Of a stretch of DNA of 64,000 nt, positions 33,300-43,262 are shown in pieces. The notes under the pieces were generated by a model. The model was not told the DNA's origin, made no database searches, and saw only the letters and a list, made by a program, of their open reading frames with translations. Each line of letters starts with the position of its first letter. Positions within the stretch are counted from its first letter, which is position 1. Position numbers and translations under genes: made by a program. This DNA comes from Massilia sp. Bi118. Lineage in GTDB: Bacteria; Pseudomonadota; Gammaproteobacteria; Burkholderiales; Burkholderiaceae_D. The stretch spans positions 124,001 through 188,000 of the forward strand of contig NZ_CAKKMV010000008.1 in assembly GCF_918697865.1 (NCBI RefSeq). Direction: 5' to 3'.

Positions 33300-33900
33300 A
33301 TTTCTGGGCTGCTAACTGATCGGGACGCTGCACGAAGCCGAAACGCTGCGGCGCCTCGTTCGCCGCCAGGCGTTCCACAGCGATTTCCCGGCCCTGCCAG
33401 CGCAGCGCCAGCCGGCCCGAGCCGCCTTCCAGCCAGGCCAGCAAGCCTTCGTCCTCTACCTTCCGGCCATCCACTTCCATCGCCTGCAGCAACTGGGCCA
33501 CGTCGCGGTCGTCCACTTGCGCCAGCTTTTCTCCCGCGCGCAGGAGGATGCTGCCGGCTTCCAGCATGAACACCTGTTCCGGCGCCGGCATCGTTTCGCC
33601 TGTGTGCAGGACGAATCCATGGGCGGGATCGGTGCGCGCGATGAAAGGCGTGGCCTCCAGATTCACATAGACGCGCTGCGGGCCGTTCTGGAAATACCAG
33701 CAGCCGCGCTCGTCGCGCGCGTAATTGCGGTTGATGAAGCCGACCAGGGTAGTGTTGTTGAGCTTGTCGCCGGGCGCGTGGGCGCGCTGGGCCGCTTCGT
33801 CGCGCATGCGCCAGGCGCCGCGGGCGTCGAGCGCCAGCCAGCCATAGCAATGGGGCACGTTCGGCCACTTGGCCATGGCCTGTTTTACAATGTCGTCCAT
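33298..33900 (-). CDS. Conserved protein of unknown function (DUF2946-like in some annotations, unsure)
   Basis: This 200-residue soluble protein begins MDDIVKQAMAKWPNVPHCYG and contains WLALDARGAWRMRDE, FINRNYARDERGCWYFQNG and QRVYVNLEATPFIAR. The pattern recalls short uncharacterised betaproteobacterial proteins. I do not recognise a catalytic motif, signal peptide or helix. The start is set at ATG 33900 because the longer frame overlaps the upstream hydrolase gene. It follows that hydrolase by four bases on the same strand and is probably co-transcribed with it. Confidence 0.72.
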   Translation of the reverse strand: MDDIVKQAMAKWPNVPHCYGWLALDARGAWRMRDEAAQRAHAPGDKLNNTTLVGFINRNYARDERGCWYFQNGPQRVYVNLEATPFIARTDPAHGFVLHTGETMPAPEQVFMLEAGSILLRAGEKLAQVDDRDVAQLLQAMEVDGRKVEDEGLLAWLEGGSGRLALRWQGREIAVERLAANEAPQRFGFVQRPDQLAAQK

Positions 33901-33904
33901 GGGT

Positions 33905-34903
33905 TCAAGCCTGACATAGTTGGGCAGCCGTTGGCGCGCGCGTGCGGGCTTGTCCGGCTGCTTGATCGAAGAAATGCAGGATACGGCGCGGCAGCCAGTC
34001 GATGCGGCCGGGGAAGGGGCCGGCCGGGAAGCCGACATGGCCGCCGGTGGCCGGGTATTCCAGCGTGACGGCGCTCGATGCCGATTCAGGCAGGTGCTTG
34101 CCCGGCAAAAATGGATCGTTGCGGGCGTTCAGCACCAGGGTCGGCACGGTGATGTCGTGCAGCACGTGCTTGGCGCTGGCGCGGTGCCAGTAGTCGTCGG
34201 TGTCGCGGTAGCCGTGCAGCGGCGCCGTGACGACGTTGTCGAAGGCGTACAAGTCGCGGGAAGCGAGCAGGGCGGCGCGGTCGAACAGGCCCGGGAAACG
34301 CTCCAGCTTGGCCAGGGCCTTGGGCTTGAGCGTTTCGAGGAACATGCGCGTGTAGAGGCGGTTGAAGCCGCTTGACAAGGCTGCGCCGCCGGCCGCCAGA
34401 TCCAGAGGCGCGGAAACGGACACGGCGGCATCGACGATCCCGGCGCCATGCTGCTGCTCCCCCAGCCAGCGCAGCAGGGCATTGCCGCCCAGCGAGACGC
34501 CGGCCACATAGAAGGGACCCGTAAAGCGTGGACGCAGGCGGCGGATGATCCAGTCGAGTTCCTGGGCGTCGCCCGAGTGGTAGAAGCGCGGCGCCAGGTT
34601 GGCTTCGCCGGAGCAGCCGCGGAAGTGGGGGATCGCACCGTGCCAGCCGCGCGCCTGTACCGCCGCCATCAAACCGCGTGCGTAATGGCTGTTCGACGAG
34701 CCTTCCAGTCCGTGGAAGAGCATGACGAACGGGGCATCAGGCCGGGAGCCGTCGACGAAATCGACGTCGATGAAATCCTGGCCGCAGGGCGTGTCCCAGC
34801 GCTCGCGCCGGAACGCCACTTCAGGTTTGCGGACGCAGACGGCCGGCCAGATCGTCTGCAAGTCGCCGCCGGGAAGCCAGAACGGTGCGCGATAGCTGTC
34901 CAT
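33905..34903 (-). CDS. YheT-family alpha/beta hydrolase
   Basis: A 332-residue protein with YRAPFWLPGGDLQTIWPA at the N-terminus and MLFHGLEGSSNSHYARGL as the oxyanion region. The nucleophile elbow is VAGVSLGGNALLRWLGE (Ser in GVSLGG), the acid is in LNARNDPFLP and the histidine in TGGHVGF. These features define the YheT group of esterase/hydrolases, whose substrate is not firmly known. The start at 34903 fits family length; ATG 34945 would add a CxxC-containing 14-residue extension. It lies between a zinc-finger gene and an unknown gene on the same strand. Confidence 0.85.
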   Translation of the reverse strand: MDSYRAPFWLPGGDLQTIWPAVCVRKPEVAFRRERWDTPCGQDFIDVDFVDGSRPDAPFVMLFHGLEGSSNSHYARGLMAAVQARGWHGAIPHFRGCSGEANLAPRFYHSGDAQELDWIIRRLRPRFTGPFYVAGVSLGGNALLRWLGEQQHGAGIVDAAVSVSAPLDLAAGGAALSSGFNRLYTRMFLETLKPKALAKLERFPGLFDRAALLASRDLYAFDNVVTAPLHGYRDTDDYWHRASAKHVLHDITVPTLVLNARNDPFLPGKHLPESASSAVTLEYPATGGHVGFPAGPFPGRIDWLPRRILHFFDQAAGQARTRAPTAAQLCQA

Positions 34904-34964
34904 GTTCTCGAACAGGCCGCTGCAATCGGTGCAATAGCGGCTCATGGCCGGCCTGACCCAGGGA

Positions 34965-35156
34965 TCAGTGGTGTTTCAGGGCGCCCGGCGCTACCTGGTA
35001 CTGGGTGCCGCAGTAGGGGCATTTGGCGTGGCCGTGGTGGTCGAAATCCAGGAAGACGCGCGGGTGGGACGACCACAGCGGCATCGCCGGGTTCGGGCAG
35101 TAGGCCGGCAGGTCCTTGGCTTCCAGTTCCACCACAGGAATGGTCTTCTCGTTCAT
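34965..35156 (-). CDS. Zinc-finger (zf-CHCC) small protein
   Basis: A 63-residue protein with conserved metal ligands spread over AYCPNPAMPLWSSHPRVFLDF and HAKCPYCGTQYQ: Cys, His, Cys and Cys as in the zf-CHCC/NDUFS6-like family. It is probably a small zinc-binding protein linked to respiratory or Fe-S assembly in other bacteria, but its function here is unknown. The start is set at ATG 35156, preceded by GGAGAAG at ideal spacing, rather than the ATG six codons upstream. Confidence 0.85.
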   Translation of the reverse strand: MNEKTIPVVELEAKDLPAYCPNPAMPLWSSHPRVFLDFDHHGHAKCPYCGTQYQVAPGALKHH

Positions 35157-35342
35157 GTTTGACTTCTCCGTCATTGCGAAATATGCGAAGCCATGATTTT
35201 AACGGATTCACACTGAATGCCGGAATGGTCCGGTAGAATAACGGGCCGATTACTGCCGAGTAGATTGTAGATCCCGTTCGATGCCCGACCGTTCCCCGTC
35301 TGCTGCGTTCTTAATCTCCGTTCAATGTTGCAGGAAAGCGAC

Positions 35343-36095
35343 ATGAACCAGCCGCATCCGGCGCTGCCGGTCGACCCGCAGGCGGATGCGCGCGGCTGGC
35401 GTGAAGGCTTCCAGACCGGTTTGCCTACCCTGTTCGGCATCGGCGCCTGGGGCATGGTGGTCGGGGTGGCGATGGTCAAGAGCGGCCTGACGGTGGCCCA
35501 GGCCAGCGGTATGACCCTGGTTGCGTTCGCGGGTTCGGCCCAGCTGGCATCCCTGCCGTTGATCGCCGCCGGCGCGCCGATCTGGGTGATCTTCCTGACG
35601 GCGCTGGTCGTCAACCTGCGCTTCGTGATCTTTTCCGCCCTGCTGGGCCCGCATTTCTCGCGCCTGCCGCTGTGGCAGCGCTTCTACCTCGGTTATATCT
35701 CCGGCGACGTGTCGATCGCCCTGTTCCTGCAGCGTTATCCGAACCCGGCGCCCGAGCCCGGCAAGCTGGCCTTCCTGAAGGGCCTGATGTACCCGAACTG
35801 GTTCGCCTGGCAGATCGGTTCCTTGATCGGCATCTTCCTCGGCAGCGCCGTCCCCAGCGAATGGCAGCTCGGCTTTGCCGGCACGCTGGCCATCCTGTGC
35901 ATCACGGTGCCCCTGATTATCAATAGCGCGGCCCTCTGCGGCGTGCTGGTGGCCGGCGTGACGGCGGTGCTGGCGCACGGGCTGCCGTATAAACTGGGCC
36001 TGCTGGCGGCGGTACTGGCCGGCATGCTCACCGCCATGGTCTGCCAGGAAACCATGGAAAAGCGACATCGAAGGGGCGGAACCGGCCATGGCTGA
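35343..36095 (+). CDS. azlC: AzlC family branched-chain amino acid exporter, large subunit
   Basis: A 250-residue polytopic membrane protein with the AzlC pattern GLPTLFGIGAWGMVVGVAMV, MTLVAFAGSAQLASLPLI and VVNLRFVIFSALLGPHF. With the AzlD partner it forms an exporter of branched-chain amino acids such as leucine analogues or valine. The start is ATG 35343 with AGGAAAG upstream; the frame also extends to a TTG at 35325. Its stop overlaps the azlD start. Confidence 0.9.
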   Translation: MNQPHPALPVDPQADARGWREGFQTGLPTLFGIGAWGMVVGVAMVKSGLTVAQASGMTLVAFAGSAQLASLPLIAAGAPIWVIFLTALVVNLRFVIFSALLGPHFSRLPLWQRFYLGYISGDVSIALFLQRYPNPAPEPGKLAFLKGLMYPNWFAWQIGSLIGIFLGSAVPSEWQLGFAGTLAILCITVPLIINSAALCGVLVAGVTAVLAHGLPYKLGLLAAVLAGMLTAMVCQETMEKRHRRGGTGHG

Positions 36096-36432
36096 CTGGG
36101 AAATCTGGGTCGTGATCCTGGTGCTGGGCGTGGCCACCGCCTGTACCCGCAGCACTTTCTGGCTGGTCGGCCACAAGGTGACGATCCCGCCGCGGGTCCA
36201 GGAAATGCTGCGCTATGCGCCGGCCTGCGCGCTGGCCGCGATCGTGTTCCCGGACATGGTGCTGGGGCCGCAGGGCGAGCTGCAGCTGGCGCTGTCGAAC
36301 CCGAAACTGATCGCCGGCATTGCCGCGCTGCTGTTCTACCTGTGGCGGCGCGCCATGCTGCAGACCATCATCTTCGGCATGCTGGTGCTGACACTGTTGC
36401 GTGTGTTTCATGTTTTCGGCAACATCGGCTAA
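36088..36432 (+). CDS. azlD: AzlD domain protein, small subunit of the exporter
   Basis: A 114-residue protein with four predicted helices, starting WEIWVVILVLGVATACTRSTFWL and containing RYAPACALAAIVFPDMVL, the usual AzlD core. It overlaps azlC by eight bases and is required with it for export in characterised pairs. Confidence 0.9.
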   Translation: MADWEIWVVILVLGVATACTRSTFWLVGHKVTIPPRVQEMLRYAPACALAAIVFPDMVLGPQGELQLALSNPKLIAGIAALLFYLWRRAMLQTIIFGMLVLTLLRVFHVFGNIG

Positions 36433-36479
36433 GGTAAAATAACGTTTTTTCACTTATCCCCCACCGGATCCACGCTGAC

Positions 36480-37688
36480 ATGGCTGTCCTCAATTTCACC
36501 CGCTTGCAAGACCTGATCGACCAGGGCGCGCTGAAAGGCAAACGCGTCTTCATCCGTGCCGACCTGAACGTTCCACAGGACGACGCCGGCAACATCACCG
36601 AAGATACCCGCGTGCGCGCCTCGGTGCCCGCGATCCGCGACGCCCTGCAGGCAGGCGCGGCCGTGATGGTGACTTCCCACCTGGGCCGTCCGACCGAGGG
36701 CGAATTCAAGCCGGAAGACAGCCTGGCGCCGGTCGCCAGGCGCCTGTCCGAGCTGCTGGGCCAGCCGGTCGAGCTGAAGCAGAACTGGGTCGATGGCGTC
36801 GAAGTCGCGCCAGGCCAGGTCGTGCTGCTGGAAAACTGCCGCGTCAACAAGGGCGAAAAGAAGAATTCGGATGAGCTGGCCCAGAAGATGGCCAAGCTGT
36901 GCGACGTGTACGTGAACGACGCCTTCGGCACCGCCCACCGCGCGGAAGCGACCACCCACGGCATCGCGAAATTCGCGCCGGTGGTGGCCGCCGGCCCGCT
37001 GCTGGCCGCCGAGCTGGATGCGCTGGGCAAGGCGCTGCACGCACCGCAGCGTCCGCTGCTGGCCATCGTCGCCGGTTCGAAGGTGTCGAGCAAGCTGACC
37101 ATCCTGCAGAGCCTGGCCGACAAGGTCGACAACCTGATCGTCGGCGGCGGCATCGCCAACACCTTCATGAAGGCTGTCGGCCTGAACGTCGGCAAGTCGC
37201 TGATGGAAGCCGACCTGGTGGGCGAAGCGAAAACCATCATCGAAAAAATGTCCGCACGCGGCGCGACCGTGCCGATTCCGGTGGACGTGGTGTGCGCGAA
37301 AGAGTTTTCGCCGACCGCCGCCGCCACCGTCAAGGATGTCAAAGACGTTGCCGACGACGACATGATCCTGGACATCGGCCCGAAGACCGCGGCCCAGCTG
37401 GCCGAGCAGATTTCCAAGGCCGGCACCATCGTCTGGAACGGCCCGGTGGGCGTGTTCGAGTTCGACCAGTTCGCCGAGGGCACCAAGACTTTGGCCACGG
37501 CCATCGCGCAGTCCAGGGCTTTCTCGATCGCCGGCGGCGGCGACACCCTGGCTGCCATCGCAAAATACAATATTGCCGACCAGATCGGCTATATCTCGAC
37601 CGGCGGCGGCGCCTTCCTTGAGTTCCTCGAAGGGAAGACGCTGCCGGCGGTGGAGATCCTGCTGCAACGCAGCGCCAGCAAAAACTGA
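36480..37688 (+). CDS. pgk: Phosphoglycerate kinase
   Basis: A 402-residue enzyme, full length for Pgk: N-terminal [13 protein letters not shown], substrate loop [10 protein letters not shown], hinge region and nucleotide-binding C-domain with [21 protein letters not shown] and GGGDTLAAI. It interconverts 1,3-bisphosphoglycerate and 3-phosphoglycerate with ADP/ATP in glycolysis. TAAAAT about 45 bases upstream is a likely -10 element. It leads a run of glycolytic genes with pyk and fba. Confidence 0.97.
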   Translation: MAVLNFTRLQDLIDQGALKGKRVFIRADLNVPQDDAGNITEDTRVRASVPAIRDALQAGAAVMVTSHLGRPTEGEFKPEDSLAPVARRLSELLGQPVELKQNWVDGVEVAPGQVVLLENCRVNKGEKKNSDELAQKMAKLCDVYVNDAFGTAHRAEATTHGIAKFAPVVAAGPLLAAELDALGKALHAPQRPLLAIVAGSKVSSKLTILQSLADKVDNLIVGGGIANTFMKAVGLNVGKSLMEADLVGEAKTIIEKMSARGATVPIPVDVVCAKEFSPTAAATVKDVKDVADDDMILDIGPKTAAQLAEQISKAGTIVWNGPVGVFEFDQFAEGTKTLATAIAQSRAFSIAGGGDTLAAIAKYNIADQIGYISTGGGAFLEFLEGKTLPAVEILLQRSASKN

Positions 37689-37737
37689 GTGAGACACCAG
37701 CGCAGCCCCAGGCTGCGCTTTTCATTGAAGGATTACC

Positions 37738-39207
37738 ATGTACCGTGGCACCAAGATCGTAGCAACCATCGGCCCTGCATCGACCGATTTCGATATTCTC
37801 GTCAAGATGATTCGCGCCGGCGTCGACGTCGTCCGCCTGAACTTCTCGCATGGCCGGGCGCAAGACCACATCGATCGCGCTGCCCTGGTACGCCGCGCCG
37901 CCGCCGAGTGCGGCCGCGAAGTGGCGATCATGGCCGACATGCAGGGTCCGAAGATCCGCGTCGGTAAATTCGAGGAAGGCAAGATCTTCCTGAACAATGG
38001 CGATGCCTTCATCCTGGACGCCAAGTGGGGCGAAAACGGCGAACTGGGCAACCAGGAACGGGTCGGCTTGGACTATAAAGCCCTGCCGCGCGACGTCAAG
38101 CCGGGCGACAAGCTGCTGCTGAACGACGGCCTTATTGTCCTGATCGTCGACAAGGTCGTCGGCAGCGAGATCTACACCACGACCAAGGTCGGCGGCGAAC
38201 TGTCGAACAACAAGGGTATCAACCGCCAGGGCGGCGGCCTGACCGCGCCGGCCCTGACCTCGAAGGACATGGAAGACATCAAGACCGCGATGAGCTTCCA
38301 GGCCGACTACCTGGCGATCTCCTTCCCGAAGAGCGCCACCGACATGGAAATGGCGCGCCAGCTGGCCAACATCGCCGGCGAACCCTTCGGCCACAAGCCG
38401 ATGATGATCGCGAAGATCGAGCGCGCCGAAGCGATTCCGGTGCTGCAGGAAATCCTGGACGCCTCCGACGGCATCATGGTCGCCCGCGGCGACCTGGCGG
38501 TCGAAGTCGGCAACGCGGCCGTGCCGGCGCTGCAGAAGCGCATGATCCGCATGGCCCGCGAATCGAACAAGCTGGCGATCACCGCGACCCAGATGATGGA
38601 GTCGATGATCGTCAACGCCGTGCCGACCCGCGCCGAAGTCTCGGACGTGGCGAACGCCGTGCTGGACGGCACCGATGCCGTCATGACCTCGGCCGAGACC
38701 GCCTCGGGCAAGTACCCGATCGAAACCGTCGAGATGATGTCGGCGATCTGCGTGGAAGCCGAGCAGTCCGAGTACAACAAGCTCGAAGCCGACTTCCTGA
38801 ACGTGAAGTTCACCCGCATCGACCAGTCGATCGCCTACGGCACCCTGTTCACCGCCCATCACCTGGGCGTGAAGGCCATCGTGGCGCTGACCGAATCGGG
38901 CTCGACCGCGCTGTGGATGTCGCGCCACTCGATCGATACGCCGATCTTCGCCTTGACCCCGTCGCAGACTACGCAGCGCAAGGCTTCGCTGTACCGCAAT
39001 GTGCGTTCCTTCCATCTGATGCAGGAAGGCGGCAGCCACGCCGTGCTGCGCAAGGCTGAGGAACTCCTCATGCGCGAAGGCGTCGTACGCAAGGGCGATC
39101 TGATCGTTGTGACCTGGGGCTCGCCGATGGGCCAGGCCGGCGGTACCAATGCGCTGAAGATCGTGCGTGTGGGCGATGCAGAGAATTTTTTGAAGGAATC
39201 CTCGTAA
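37738..39207 (+). CDS. pyk: Pyruvate kinase
   Basis: This 489-residue protein has TKIVATIGPAS at the N-terminus, DVVRLNFSHG, the catalytic lysine/metal region MIAKIERAEA, DGIMVARGDLAVE and a C-terminal domain with KAIVALTESGSTALWMSR. It makes pyruvate and ATP from phosphoenolpyruvate and ADP. GAAGGATT precedes the ATG. It lies 49 bases after pgk and is followed by a REP-like palindrome. Confidence 0.97.
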   Translation: MYRGTKIVATIGPASTDFDILVKMIRAGVDVVRLNFSHGRAQDHIDRAALVRRAAAECGREVAIMADMQGPKIRVGKFEEGKIFLNNGDAFILDAKWGENGELGNQERVGLDYKALPRDVKPGDKLLLNDGLIVLIVDKVVGSEIYTTTKVGGELSNNKGINRQGGGLTAPALTSKDMEDIKTAMSFQADYLAISFPKSATDMEMARQLANIAGEPFGHKPMMIAKIERAEAIPVLQEILDASDGIMVARGDLAVEVGNAAVPALQKRMIRMARESNKLAITATQMMESMIVNAVPTRAEVSDVANAVLDGTDAVMTSAETASGKYPIETVEMMSAICVEAEQSEYNKLEADFLNVKFTRIDQSIAYGTLFTAHHLGVKAIVALTESGSTALWMSRHSIDTPIFALTPSQTTQRKASLYRNVRSFHLMQEGGSHAVLRKAEELLMREGVVRKGDLIVVTWGSPMGQAGGTNALKIVRVGDAENFLKESS

Positions 39208-39236
39208 AACCATCACCGTCATTCCCGCGACTAACG

Positions 39237-39325
39237 CGTCGCCCCCGCGAAGGCGGGGGCCCAAGTTCTGCTTGAGCTGACGATACGCCGACAAACTTGG
39301 GTCCCCGCCTTCGCGGGGACGACGG
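39237..39325. repeat. REP-like palindrome, copy 1
   Basis: Two outward hairpin modules, CCCCCGCGAAGGCGGGGG and GTCCCCGCCTTCGCGGGGAC, are separated by AAGTT...AACTT. The whole element is an inverted repeat of about 89 bases between pyk and fba. Related copies lie at 40475 and 44392. Confidence 0.9.
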
Positions 39326-39398
39326 TCATCACTTGCGGGTGACGTGCAGGCGCTAACGAGGTTCCGTACCGATTTTTTTTATTGTATGGAGCTACATC

Positions 39399-40463
39399 AT
39401 GGCACTCGTATCAATGCGTCAACTGCTGGACCACGCCGCCGAAAACGGCTACGGCTTGCCGGCTTTTAACGTCAACAACCTGGAGCAGGTCCAGGCCATC
39501 ATGGCCGCGGCCGATGCCACCAACAGCCCGGTGATCATGCAGGCTTCGGCCGGCGCCCGCAAATATGCCGGCGAAGCCTTCCTGCGCCACCTGATCGACG
39601 CCGCCGTCGAAGCCTACCCGCACATCCCGGTTGTCATGCACCAGGACCACGGGCAGTCGCCGGCCGTCTGCATGGCCGCGATCCGTTCGGGCTTCTCGTC
39701 CGTCATGATGGACGGCTCGCTGGAAGCCGACGGCAAGTCGGTTGCTTCCTATGAGTACAACGTCGAAGTGTCGCGCGAAGTCGTGAAATTCGCGCACTCG
39801 ATCGGCGTGACCGTCGAAGCCGAACTGGGCGTGCTCGGTTCGCTGGAAACCATGAAGGGCGACAAGGAAGACGGCCACGGCGCGGACCGCACCATGACCC
39901 GCGAAGAGCTGCTGACCGACGTCGCCCAGGCCGCCGACTTCGTCGCGAAAACCCAGTGCGACGCGCTGGCGATCGCGATCGGCACCTCGCACGGCGCGTA
40001 TAAATTCACGCGCCAGCCGACCGGTGACATCCTGGCCATCGACCGCATCAAGGAAATCCACGCCCGCATCCCGAATACCCACCTGGTGATGCACGGTTCC
40101 TCGTCGGTGCCGCAGGACCTGCTGGCGATCATCCGCGAATTCGGCGGCGACATGAAAGAGACCTATGGCGTGCCGGTCGAAGAGATCCAGGAAGGCATCA
40201 AGCACGGCGTCCGCAAGATCAACATCGACACCGACATCCGCCTGGCGATGACGGCCGCGATCCGCAAGTACCTGTTCGAGAATCCGTCGAAGTTCGACCC
40301 GCGCGACTACCTGAAGCCGGCCCGCGAAGCCGCCACCCAGATCTGCAAGGCGCGCTACATCTCCTTCGGCTGCGAAGGCATGGCCTCGAAGATCAAGCCG
40401 GTGCCGCTGGATAAGATGGCCGAGCGTTACAAGGCTGGTGAGCTGGCGCAGATCGTTCAGTAA
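39399..40463 (+). CDS. fba: Fructose-bisphosphate aldolase, class II
   Basis: A 354-residue zinc-dependent aldolase. N-terminal [18 protein letters not shown] is followed by the metal-site segment [27 protein letters not shown], and the phosphate-binding GTSHGAYKF and HGSSSVPQD. It cleaves fructose 1,6-bisphosphate to glyceraldehyde 3-phosphate and dihydroxyacetone phosphate. Flanked on both sides by REP-like palindromes, it is probably transcribed on its own. Confidence 0.97.
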   Translation: MALVSMRQLLDHAAENGYGLPAFNVNNLEQVQAIMAAADATNSPVIMQASAGARKYAGEAFLRHLIDAAVEAYPHIPVVMHQDHGQSPAVCMAAIRSGFSSVMMDGSLEADGKSVASYEYNVEVSREVVKFAHSIGVTVEAELGVLGSLETMKGDKEDGHGADRTMTREELLTDVAQAADFVAKTQCDALAIAIGTSHGAYKFTRQPTGDILAIDRIKEIHARIPNTHLVMHGSSSVPQDLLAIIREFGGDMKETYGVPVEEIQEGIKHGVRKINIDTDIRLAMTAAIRKYLFENPSKFDPRDYLKPAREAATQICKARYISFGCEGMASKIKPVPLDKMAERYKAGELAQIVQ

Positions 40464-40474
40464 GAAACACCCCC

Positions 40475-40553
40475 GTCGCCCCCGCGCAGGCGGGGGCCCA
40501 AGTTCGTGGCATATCCACCAAACTTGGGTTCCCGCCTTCGCGGGAACGACGGT
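40475..40553. repeat. REP-like palindrome, copy 2
   Basis: CGCCCCCGCGCAGGCGGGGGCCCAAGTT-type left module and AACTTGGGTTCCCGCC...GGGAACGACGG right module with a shorter centre than copy 1, 11 bases after the fba stop. Left and right modules are reverse complements apart from a few changes. Confidence 0.9.
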
Positions 40554-40665
40554 AGTTTGCGTGATGACGGGCCCAATGCGGCACCGCATCAAGAATTGAC
40601 GTAAAATTACGCACTTCCTCACCGGCAGCCCCCCGCCGGTTTCGCTTTATCAAGATATCCCCTCT

Positions 40666-41562
40666 ATGAAAAGCCTCTACGAATCCACTATTTCCTCCCT
40701 GCCACTGCTCGGCCGCGGCAAGGTCCGCGACAACTATGCCGTCGGCGATGACAAGATCCTGATCGTCACCACCGACCGCCTGTCAGCCTTCGACGTCGTG
40801 ATGAACGAGCCGATTCCCGGCAAGGGCATGGTGCTGAACCAGATGAGCGATTTCTGGTTCGACAAGCTTGGCCACATCGTGCCGAATCACCTGACCGGCG
40901 TGGCGCCGGAATCCGTGGTAGCGCCTGAGGAAGTGGATCAGGTCAAGGGGCGCGCCGTGGTTGCCAAGCGCCTCAAGCCGATCATGGTCGAGGCCGTCGT
41001 CCGCGGCTACATCATCGGTTCCGGCTGGAAGGATTACCAGGCCAACGGCGCCATCTGCGGCATCCACCTGCCGGCCGGACTGCGCCAGGCCGACAAGCTG
41101 CCCGAGCCGCTGTTCACCCCGGCCGCCAAGGCCGACCTGGGCGAGCACGACGAGAACATCAGCTTTGAGGAGATGGAACACCGTATCGGCATCGAGCTGG
41201 CCGAGAAGATCCGCGATGTCAGCATCAAGCTGTACAACGCCGCATCGCAGTACGCGGCCGAGCGCGGCATCATCATCGCCGACACCAAGTTCGAATTCGG
41301 CCTCGACGACAATGGCGTGCTGCACCTGATGGACGAAGTCCTGACCGCCGATTCCTCGCGTTTCTGGCCGGCGGATTCGTATGCCCCGGACATGTCGCCG
41401 CCGTCCTTCGACAAGCAGTTCGTGCGCGACTACCTCGAAACTTTGACCGAATGGAAAAAGTCCCCGCCCGCGCCGCCGCTGCCGCAGGACGTGATCGACA
41501 AGACCCAGGCCAAGTACTTCGAAGCCATCGAGCGCCTGACGGGCGAGAAGCTGAAGGTCTGA
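40666..41562 (+). CDS. purC: Phosphoribosylaminoimidazole-succinocarboxamide synthase
   Basis: This 298-residue SAICAR synthetase starts with [20 protein letters not shown] and carries [32 protein letters not shown] and [20 protein letters not shown] sequence. It condenses CAIR with aspartate using ATP in purine synthesis. A small hairpin (ACCGGC/GCCGGT, 40621-40640) lies in the leader just before the gene. It heads the operon purC-purE-purK-tsaC with overlapping or close genes. Confidence 0.97.
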   Translation: MKSLYESTISSLPLLGRGKVRDNYAVGDDKILIVTTDRLSAFDVVMNEPIPGKGMVLNQMSDFWFDKLGHIVPNHLTGVAPESVVAPEEVDQVKGRAVVAKRLKPIMVEAVVRGYIIGSGWKDYQANGAICGIHLPAGLRQADKLPEPLFTPAAKADLGEHDENISFEEMEHRIGIELAEKIRDVSIKLYNAASQYAAERGIIIADTKFEFGLDDNGVLHLMDEVLTADSSRFWPADSYAPDMSPPSFDKQFVRDYLETLTEWKKSPPAPPLPQDVIDKTQAKYFEAIERLTGEKLKV

Positions 41563-41565
41563 GCA

Positions 41566-42066
41566 ATGGCAGATAACAATAAGCCGCTGGTCGGGGTGAT
41601 CATGGGTTCCAATTCCGATTGGGACGTGATGCAGCATGCGGTCGCCATCCTCAAGCAGTTCGGGGTGCCGCATGAAGCCCAGGTGATCTCGGCCCACCGC
41701 ATGCCGGACGAGATGTTCGCCTACGCCGAAAGCGCGCGTGGCCGCGGCCTGCGCGCCATCATCGCCGGCGCCGGCGGCGCGGCCCACCTGCCGGGCATGG
41801 TGGCCGCCAAGACCATCGTGCCGGTGCTGGGCGTGCCGGTGCCTTCGCGCTACCTGCGCGGCGAGGATTCGCTGCTGTCCATCGTGCAGATGCCGAAGGG
41901 CGTGCCGGTGTCCACCTTCGCCATCGGCGAGGCCGGCGCCGCCAACGCGGCCCTGACCGCGGTCGCGATCCTGGCCGCGCTGGATGATGCACTGGCTGCG
42001 CAGCTGGAAGACTTCCGCGCCAAGCAGACCGCCGCCGCCAAGGCCATGACCCTTCCCCTCGAATGA
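41566..42066 (+). CDS. purE: 5-(carboxyamino)imidazole ribonucleotide mutase
   Basis: The 166-residue class I PurE has [15 protein letters not shown], the HRMPDE active-site loop ([11 protein letters not shown]) and [16 protein letters not shown]. It moves the carboxyl group of N5-CAIR to give CAIR. It lies three bases after purC and overlaps the purK start. Confidence 0.97.
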   Translation: MADNNKPLVGVIMGSNSDWDVMQHAVAILKQFGVPHEAQVISAHRMPDEMFAYAESARGRGLRAIIAGAGGAAHLPGMVAAKTIVPVLGVPVPSRYLRGEDSLLSIVQMPKGVPVSTFAIGEAGAANAALTAVAILAALDDALAAQLEDFRAKQTAAAKAMTLPLE

Positions 42067-43262
42067 TGAGTAAAGAAGAATTGAAGCCGCTGCTGCCCGC
42101 CGCCAACCCGTCCACCTGGCTGGGCGTGATGGGCGGCGGCCAGCTGGGCCGCATGTTCGCCCAGGCCGCGCAGGCCATGGGCTTCAAGGTGGCCGTGCTG
42201 GAGCCGGCCAAGGATTGCCCGGCCGGGCAGGTTGCCGAGCATCTGGTCGAAGCGGCGTATACCGACGCCGCCGGCCTCGATGCGCTCGCAAGCCGGTGCG
42301 CGGCCGTCACCACCGAATTCGAGAACGTGCCGGCCGACAGCCTGTCGCGCCTGGCGCAGCACGTGTTTGTCGCGCCGGACGCGCATGGCGTGTCGGTGGC
42401 CCAGGACCGCGTCGCCGAGAAATCCTTCTTCGTGTCCTGCGCCGGTAAATCCGGCGTGATGCCGGCGCCGCACAAGGTGATCGCCTCAACGGAAGACGTC
42501 GATGCCATCCCGGACGATCTGCTGCCCGGCATCCTGAAAACGGTGCGCATGGGCTACGACGGCAAGGGCCAGGTGCGCGTGCGCTCGCGCGAGGATGTGC
42601 GCGCCGCCTTCGAATCCATGGGAAAGGTGACTTGCCTGCTGGAGAAGATGCTGCCGCTGGCCTACGAGGTCTCGGTGCTGACCGCGCGCGGCCATGACGG
42701 CGCCTCGGTCGTGTACCCGATCGCCGAAAACGTGCACCGCGACGGCATCCTGTTCACCACCACCGTGCCGGGCCCGAACGTGTCTGCGGATTGCGCGCAC
42801 AAGGCGCAGGATGCGGCGCGCGCGATCGTCGCCGAACTCGGTTACGTGGGCGTGCTGTGCATCGAGTTCTTCGTGCTGGCCGACGGTTCGCTGGTCGTCA
42901 ACGAGATGGCGCCGCGCCCGCACAACAGCGGCCACTACACCATCGACGCCTGCGTCACCAGCCAGTTCGCGCAGCAGGTGCGGGCGATGGCGCGGTTGCC
43001 GCTGGGCGATTGTCGTCAGCATTCGCCGGCCGTGATGCTGAATATCCTGGGCGATGTCTGGTTCGACGGCGACAGCAATGTGGCGCGCGAGCCGGCCTGG
43101 GATAAAGTGCTGGCCCTGCCGGGCGCCAACCTGCACCTGTACGGCAAGGACGACCCGCGCCGCGGCCGCAAGATGGGCCACGTGAGCTTCGTCGCGCCGA
43201 CCCTGGAGGAGGCGCAGCGCCAGTTCGAAGCCGCCTGCGCCGTGCTGGGCATCGAGCTGTGA
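42063..43262 (+). CDS. purK: 5-(carboxyamino)imidazole ribonucleotide synthase
   Basis: A 399-residue ATP-grasp enzyme with [20 protein letters not shown] near residue 20, [22 protein letters not shown] and [15 protein letters not shown]. It carboxylates AIR to N5-CAIR with ATP and bicarbonate, the step before PurE. Its ATG overlaps the purE stop by four bases and its TGA overlaps the GTG of the next gene. Confidence 0.97.
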   Translation: MMSKEELKPLLPAANPSTWLGVMGGGQLGRMFAQAAQAMGFKVAVLEPAKDCPAGQVAEHLVEAAYTDAAGLDALASRCAAVTTEFENVPADSLSRLAQHVFVAPDAHGVSVAQDRVAEKSFFVSCAGKSGVMPAPHKVIASTEDVDAIPDDLLPGILKTVRMGYDGKGQVRVRSREDVRAAFESMGKVTCLLEKMLPLAYEVSVLTARGHDGASVVYPIAENVHRDGILFTTTVPGPNVSADCAHKAQDAARAIVAELGYVGVLCIEFFVLADGSLVVNEMAPRPHNSGHYTIDACVTSQFAQQVRAMARLPLGDCRQHSPAVMLNILGDVWFDGDSNVAREPAWDKVLALPGANLHLYGKDDPRRGRKMGHVSFVAPTLEEAQRQFEAACAVLGIEL